A stretch of DNA of 64,000 nt from Brevibacillus invocatus (GTDB taxonomy: Bacteria; Bacillota; Bacilli; Brevibacillales; Brevibacillaceae): NCBI RefSeq assembly GCF_003710915.1, contig NZ_RHHR01000015.1, positions 275,863-339,862 of the forward strand, written 5' to 3'. Of the stretch, positions 60,480-64,000 are shown one piece after another (the first letter of the stretch is position 1; every line of letters begins with the position of its first letter). The translations under genes and the position numbers were made by a program. Below the pieces are notes generated by a model. That model saw only the letters and a list, made by a program, of their open reading frames with translations, made no database searches and had not been told where the DNA came from.

Positions 60480-61475
60480 TTAGTTAAGTTGTTTATCCGG
60501 GTCCAGCTTTTTGTTCAGCTGTTCTTCGCCGCGATGAATCCAGCCGACGAATGAATCACGAATGTTCAGCTCGTAATCGAGATAGACGACCGCAACGAAC
60601 ATGTAGTGACTTTTACCCTGAAAGCGGGAACGATAACGCAGGTCGATCCATTTTACTTCGTAGCCGAAAGGACGCTCTCTCGTCTCGACATGGACGTGAT
60701 GCGTGAAGGCGAGAAAAGATTTCACACGAAACGACTCTTTGGCTGCGGCGATGATTTCATTCTCCGTTTTGACCTTGAAGGTGTCCAGCACGATCACGTC
60801 ACCGGAATTGACTTCTCCGACGTACCAATGCTGCTCTGTACGGGCGACAAAGGTCCAGTGTGTCCAAGACAACGTGGGAATGATGGTATAGGTACCGGGG
60901 CGGCCAATCTTTTGGCGAACCAGCTCAGTCGTGCGTTTTTGCACGTGGTAACGCCAGTAGTAATAACACGCGATCAGCAGGTAAATGCCGAGAAAGACTT
61001 TTCCAGGGTGAAAGCCCGACGCCCATAGCATGAATCCCAGCAGATGAGCGGAAAAAATCAGCGGATCAAAAATGAAAATGGTGTTTAGCGCGATCCACTT
61101 GTCACGAAACGGATACAAGCCCTTGGTACCATACGCATTGAACAAATCAACGAACACGTGGAGACACACGGCCAGAAAGATCCAGCCGAGGAGGTGAAAC
61201 CAATTCGTTTGTGGCATGAAGAGTTGAATCAGGGCAAAAATCGCTCCTGTCCATAGAAAGACGGCAGGTACAGAGTGGGAGATTCCTCGATGGTTGCGAA
61301 TATAAGCTGCGCTGCCGCGAATGCGGACAAGGCCATCCAGGTCGGGAGCCTGCGAGCCGATGACAGTACCTAGCATGACAGCTTCCATCAGGCCTGGTGT
61401 CGCTGCCACGACTGGATCGAGATGGGCTAACCCCGCCAATCCAAATCCCATGGCAAAGTGTGTAGCGGTATCCAT
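60480..61475 (-). CDS. Membrane-bound YdjM-type metal-dependent hydrolase
   Basis: A 331-residue membrane protein of the YdjM/YfhO-like (PF04307) family: MDTATHFAMGFGLAGLAHLD, GSQAPDLDGLVRIRGSAAYI, RGISHSVPAVFLWT, HVFVDLFNAYGTKGLYPFRD, with His and Asp residues that make a metal site in the membrane. The C-terminal 140 residues form a soluble extension. Reaction unknown. ATG with GAAGGAGGG upstream. Confidence 0.85.
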   Translation of the reverse strand: MDTATHFAMGFGLAGLAHLDPVVAATPGLMEAVMLGTVIGSQAPDLDGLVRIRGSAAYIRNHRGISHSVPAVFLWTGAIFALIQLFMPQTNWFHLLGWIFLAVCLHVFVDLFNAYGTKGLYPFRDKWIALNTIFIFDPLIFSAHLLGFMLWASGFHPGKVFLGIYLLIACYYYWRYHVQKRTTELVRQKIGRPGTYTIIPTLSWTHWTFVARTEQHWYVGEVNSGDVIVLDTFKVKTENEIIAAAKESFRVKSFLAFTHHVHVETRERPFGYEVKWIDLRYRSRFQGKSHYMFVAVVYLDYELNIRDSFVGWIHRGEEQLNKKLDPDKQLN

Positions 61476-61635
61476 GAACCTCTCGTCTCCCTCCTTCCAG
61501 ACTGTTCTTATTGCTTATTATAACGTTCCAGGGCAGGTATTTTCCTTTGAAAATGAAAAAAATTGTGTGCTTGTTCCCTTTTCACCTGGATTGTATGATG
61601 AAAAGAAGTTGCCGCGCAAGGGAGGATATGACCAG

Positions 61636-61923
61636 ATGATGACTGTTTTTATCGAGTATAAGCTGGTTCCTGAGAAGCGTAAACAGGCACTTGCCCTGAT
61701 TGCGGAGATAGAAGCTCGCATGACCGAGCAAGGGGCCAGCCAGTTTCGTTGTTTCGAAGGCTATGACCAGCCTGATCTATTCGTCGAAACTTTTGACGTG
61801 GACCATGTAGAGCAATACGAACAAATCAAGCAGGATCGCTTGTCGGATGAAGCGTTTTGCGACTGCATTGCAGGAGGAAGCAGCAAGCTGAACATTTGGG
61901 CATTTTGCCCTGTTAAGCGATAG
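61636..61923 (+). CDS. Small dimeric alpha-beta barrel-type protein
   Basis: A 95-residue protein: MMTVFIEYKLVPEKRKQALA, a helix with IAEIEARMTEQGASQFRCFE, then VETFDVDHVEQYEQIKQDRL. The beta-alpha-beta pattern looks like a ferredoxin-like (ABM-type) fold; no function assigned. The frame is open much further upstream, on the opposite strand of the YdjM gene, but the ATG at 61636 has GGAGG at ten bases. Sixteen bases before mutY, so cotranscribed. Confidence 0.7.
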   Translation: MMTVFIEYKLVPEKRKQALALIAEIEARMTEQGASQFRCFEGYDQPDLFVETFDVDHVEQYEQIKQDRLSDEAFCDCIAGGSSKLNIWAFCPVKR

Positions 61924-61938
61924 AAAAAGGAGAAAAGC

Positions 61939-63024
61939 ATGCGTTATACATTACCGGAAGAGTTTCATGTTTTTGGCTTTGCGAAAGATTTACTCGATTG
62001 GTACGATGCCCAGAAAAGAGACCTGCCGTGGCGGATCAATCGCGATCCGTACCGCGTATGGGTGTCGGAAATCATGCTCCAGCAAACGCGTGTCGATACC
62101 GTAAAGCCCTACTATGCGAATTTCATGGAAAAGTTTCCGACGGTTCAGGCATTGGCCGAAGCCTCTGAGGAGGATGTGCTGAAGGCCTGGGAGGGGCTTG
62201 GCTATTATTCGCGTGTACGCAATTTGCAGGCAGCGGCTCGGGAAGTGCAGGAGCGCTATGGGGGAGTAGTCCCAAAAACACCAGAAGAGATTCGGACGTT
62301 AAAAGGGGTAGGGCCATATACCGCAGGTGCGATCCTGAGCATTGCCTACGAAAAGCCAGAACCCGCTGTGGATGGCAATGTGATGCGGGTCTTTTCCAGA
62401 CTTCTCTACCTGACTGACGATATCGCCAAGCCAGCGACGCGCATCAAAATCGAGCATCTGGTACGCCAGGTGATTCCTGAGGGAAGAGCCGGGGATTTTA
62501 ATCAGGCTTTGATGGAGCTTGGAGCGATGGTCTGTTCCCCGCGTTCACCACAATGCCTCACATGTCCGGTCTTTGATTACTGCATCGCACGCAGAGAAGG
62601 TGTTCAGGAAGAGCTGCCGAACAAAGGCAAGGCGAAGCCACCTCGACCGGTGCATTTACAGGTTGCCCTGATCGTGCGTGATGGAGCCGTCATGATCAAC
62701 AAACGGCCAGAGCAGGGGCTTTTGGCAGGTATGTGGGAATTTCCGATGGTAGAGACCGATGTGGAAAGCGAGGCAGCCAAGAGGGAACTGGTGACCCAGC
62801 AGATGAACGAGCGCTTTGGCGTAGAGGTGGAAGTGCAGGAGAGGATCGGAGAGGTTCAGCATACTTTTTCTCATCTGCAATGGAATATGCAGGTGTGGCT
62901 CTGCGACTGGATTTCGGGAGATGAGCTTCCGCCGACAGCACGCTTTGCAGCCGTCGAGGAGCTGGATGACTACACGTTTCCGGTGGCGCATCATAAAATT
63001 AGGCCGATGTTGGACAAGAAATAG
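61939..63024 (+). CDS. mutY: A/G-specific adenine DNA glycosylase
   Basis: A 361-residue MutY removing adenine opposite 8-oxoguanine. HhH motif (LKGVGPYTAGAILSIAYEKP) with catalytic Asp in AVDGNVMRVF, catalytic Glu in SEIMLQQTRVDTV, the [4Fe-4S] cysteines CSPRSPQCLTCPVFDYC, and a C-terminal NUDIX-like domain (VALIVRDGAVMINKRPEQGL, LAGMWEFPMVET) for 8-oxoG recognition. ATG with AAAGGAGAA upstream. Ends at a strong terminator. Confidence 0.96.
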   Translation: MRYTLPEEFHVFGFAKDLLDWYDAQKRDLPWRINRDPYRVWVSEIMLQQTRVDTVKPYYANFMEKFPTVQALAEASEEDVLKAWEGLGYYSRVRNLQAAAREVQERYGGVVPKTPEEIRTLKGVGPYTAGAILSIAYEKPEPAVDGNVMRVFSRLLYLTDDIAKPATRIKIEHLVRQVIPEGRAGDFNQALMELGAMVCSPRSPQCLTCPVFDYCIARREGVQEELPNKGKAKPPRPVHLQVALIVRDGAVMINKRPEQGLLAGMWEFPMVETDVESEAAKRELVTQQMNERFGVEVEVQERIGEVQHTFSHLQWNMQVWLCDWISGDELPPTARFAAVEELDDYTFPVAHHKIRPMLDKK

Positions 63025-63034
63025 AAGGAAAGCA

Positions 63035-63062
63035 AAAAGGTGGAAATCATCCACCTTTTTTT
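63035..63062 (+). terminator. Terminator of mutY
   Basis: AAAAAGGTGGA / TCCACCTTTTTTT. Confidence 0.9.
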
Positions 63063-63091
63063 GCTTTCTATTGATGATACAAGCCGTTTCC

Positions 63092-63250
63092 TTAGCGAAT
63101 ACAGTATTCAGGAAACTGCGAGTAGACCTGATGTTTCTGCTCTTCCCACTGAGCAATGGCTTTCTTTTGCTGATATCTTGCCCATTTTTGCTCAGGTGTT
63201 AACTTCCGCCGTTCGATCGTAATCGAGAAAAAGATCATGGGAATGTACAT
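63092..63250 (-). CDS. YrzI-family small protein (copy 2)
   Basis: A 52-residue protein from the ATG at 63250 (GGGAGGCG upstream): MYIPMIFFSITIERRKLTPE, then a long charged helix. The hydrophobic F-x-F-S-I-x-I-E-R start and helical tail are those of the Bacilli YrzI family, small proteins associated with sporulation or stress; role unknown. A paralogue (63391-63543) lies just upstream. Probably cotranscribed with it and the intervening 21-codon ORF. Confidence 0.65.
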   Translation of the reverse strand: MYIPMIFFSITIERRKLTPEQKWARYQQKKAIAQWEEQKHQVYSQFPEYCIR

Positions 63251-63287
63251 GTTATATACGCCTCCCTTCCGTAAGAATTCGGTGCAG

Positions 63288-63353
63288 TCAGCTGCCATCT
63301 ATCGATTTGACTCCTGTAAATCTCATCATCTGACGTCTTTGTTTGTTATTCAT
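63288..63353 (-). CDS. Possible 21-residue ORF between two YrzI genes
   Basis: MNNKQRRQMMRFTGVKSIDG then Ser and stop, with a very strong TAAGGAGGGG upstream of the ATG. Basic N-terminus. No homology known to me. Lies in the gap between two YrzI genes and probably shares their transcript. Confidence 0.4.
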   Translation of the reverse strand: MNNKQRRQMMRFTGVKSIDGS

Positions 63354-63390
63354 TTACAACCCCTCCTTAGGATTAAAAAGTATGAGTTCC

Positions 63391-63543
63391 TTAGATGCGT
63401 GAATTCCATTGCGCTGCTTCCAGAGCGTGTGCTTCAGCTCGTTGTTCCAGGTAGAATTCGCGTTCTTTCTTCGCGATGCGTTGTTCCACGCTTTCCTGGT
63501 TACGCTCAATTTTGATGGAGAAATACAGAAAGTTGAGTACCAT
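63391..63543 (-). CDS. YrzI-family small protein (copy 1)
   Basis: A 50-residue protein: MVLNFLYFSIKIERNQESVE, then a charged helix rich in Glu/Gln/Ala. The same start motif (F-x-F-S-I-K-I-E-R) as the copy at 63092-63250. ATG with AAGGAGGTGATAAGT. It is 27 bases after a terminator (63575-63602), so it must be reached by read-through. Confidence 0.7.
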   Translation of the reverse strand: MVLNFLYFSIKIERNQESVEQRIAKKEREFYLEQRAEAHALEAAQWNSRI

Positions 63544-63574
63544 ACTTATCACCTCCTTCCAAAAAATAGAAACA

Positions 63575-63602
63575 AAAAAACCGCTGGCGAAATCTGCGGT
63601 CT
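63575..63602 (-). terminator. Terminator 2 upstream of YrzI copy 1
   Basis: Minus strand AGACCGC / GCGGTTT with TTTTTTTG, 27 bases before the YrzI start codon. No room for a promoter between. Confidence 0.7.
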
Positions 63603-63621
63603 TTTCATTGCACAAGGAAAC

Positions 63622-63652
63622 GAAAAGACCACAAGCACGACGCCTGCGGTCT
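63622..63652 (-). terminator. Terminator 1 after the 35-codon ORF
   Basis: Minus strand AGACCGCAGGC / GCTTGTGGTCT, 11-bp stem with G-U pairs, then TTTTCGTTT. Confidence 0.7.
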
Positions 63653-63699
63653 GTAATCTGACGAGTTAGGAATAATGAAGACACGTATTGTGTCTTAGG

Positions 63700-63807
63700 C
63701 TACAATTCGTCGGTCCAGGAGGCGCTGCTATATGAAGTTTGAACAACAAGCTGAAGAGCCAGATCCATGTGAACATCTGCGGTGAAACGGAAGAATGTGG
63801 TCATCAT
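63700..63807 (-). CDS. 35-codon ORF, possible leader peptide
   Basis: MMTTFFRFTADVHMDLAL and a further 17 residues. Excellent AAAGGAGG nine bases before the ATG. It is followed by two terminators and then the YrzI genes, a layout like the bmrCD leader. Peptide shows no known family. Whether it is a leader or a small protein in its own right cannot be told. Confidence 0.45.
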   Translation of the reverse strand: MMTTFFRFTADVHMDLALQLVVQTSYSSASWTDEL

Positions 63808-63952
63808 TTGTTGTAGCCTCCTTTCCTTCTTTGTAGTGTGTGAATCCTACACATAGAATATGGCAATTTTTTCATGATGGAATCAATTTCATAATTGCTC
63901 ATCTTAAAAATATACAGACTGCCCCAATCTCTTCTTTATCCTTTTTTAAAAA

Positions 63953-64000
63953 CTAAGCCGCGACTGGCTTCTTGTTTTCCAGTGCGTTACGAATCCGATC
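63953..64000 (-). CDS. C-terminal end of a minus-strand gene (rest outside window)
   Basis: Fifteen codons then TAG: RIRNALENKKPVAA. Looks like a real C-terminus (charged, ending Ala-Ala) but identity cannot be told. Spacing of about 150 bases to the small ORF would hold the latter's promoter. Confidence 0.45.
   Translation of the reverse strand, partial: DRIRNALENKKPVAA

Noticed and set aside
1..64000. tRNA, rRNA, CRISPR arrays and an origin
   Set aside because: Looked for on both strands by eye; no tRNA-like cloverleaf ends (CCA-proximal GTTCRAATC), no rRNA sequence and no regularly spaced repeats were seen.

Overview
The window reads as chromosomal DNA of a spore-forming Gram-positive of the Bacilli, most likely Brevibacillus or a close Paenibacillaceae relative. 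This is an inference from gene content: LiaFSR with PspA, BmrC/BmrD-type ABC pumps behind a leader peptide, a T-box in front of ilvA, a c-di-AMP riboswitch in front of an NlpC/P60 gene, a BirA operator at bioY, YneF, YhfH and YrzI-type small proteins, strong AGGAGG ribosome sites and frequent GTG/TTG starts. I see no rRNA, tRNA, CRISPR array, prophage or replication origin.

Layout. 1-9.7 kb: a minus-strand run of oligopeptide-binding lipoprotein, JetD-like protein and partial NUDIX hydrolase; a GNAT enzyme; a membrane diguanylate cyclase; a complete TRAP transporter (DctP-DctQ-DctM); and a secreted protein with 33 consecutive aspartates. 9.8-19.6 kb: an accessory stretch with several broken genes (SRPBCC, RlmA-like, cytosine deaminase, DinB, an IS3-family remnant) mixed with intact acetyltransferase, pentapeptide, AlkD-like, VOC and AraC genes. 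19.6-30.4 kb: rlmD, an alpha/beta hydrolase behind a ten-residue leader peptide, a divergent HxlR/DJ-1 pair, an orphan DUF4157 (eCIS-core) protein, T-box-ilvA, a YhfH-type protein, an ankyrin protein and bioY. 30.5-44.7 kb: cytochrome P450, an ECF sigma factor with its probable anti-sigma factor, a two-component pair, an NlpC/P60 hydrolase, the lia envelope-stress cluster, a PrpE-like phosphatase, a cell-wall amidase and YneF. 44.9-54.6 kb: a hybrid-kinase/CheR/response-regulator-kinase cluster and the bmrCD-like pump operon. 54.7-64 kb: a TSUP permease, sodA, a macrolide-type glycosyltransferase, a dioxygenase/AhpD-like operon, mutY and a set of tiny genes of YrzI type.

Common themes are envelope stress and antibiotic response. 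The most interesting pattern is a pair of related short leader ORFs (about 10.7 kb and 22.1 kb). Both are on the minus strand, both have a good ribosome site, and both encode M-x(4-5)-FIR-x-R, which contains the Arg-X-Arg motif that stalls macrolide-bound ribosomes in known leaders. One sits before an alpha/beta hydrolase, the other before a decayed RlmA-type rRNA methyltransferase. A third leader ORF with two terminators precedes the bmrCD-like pump, and a fourth arrangement of the same shape precedes a YrzI gene. Together they suggest that translation-coupled attenuation is used repeatedly in this region.
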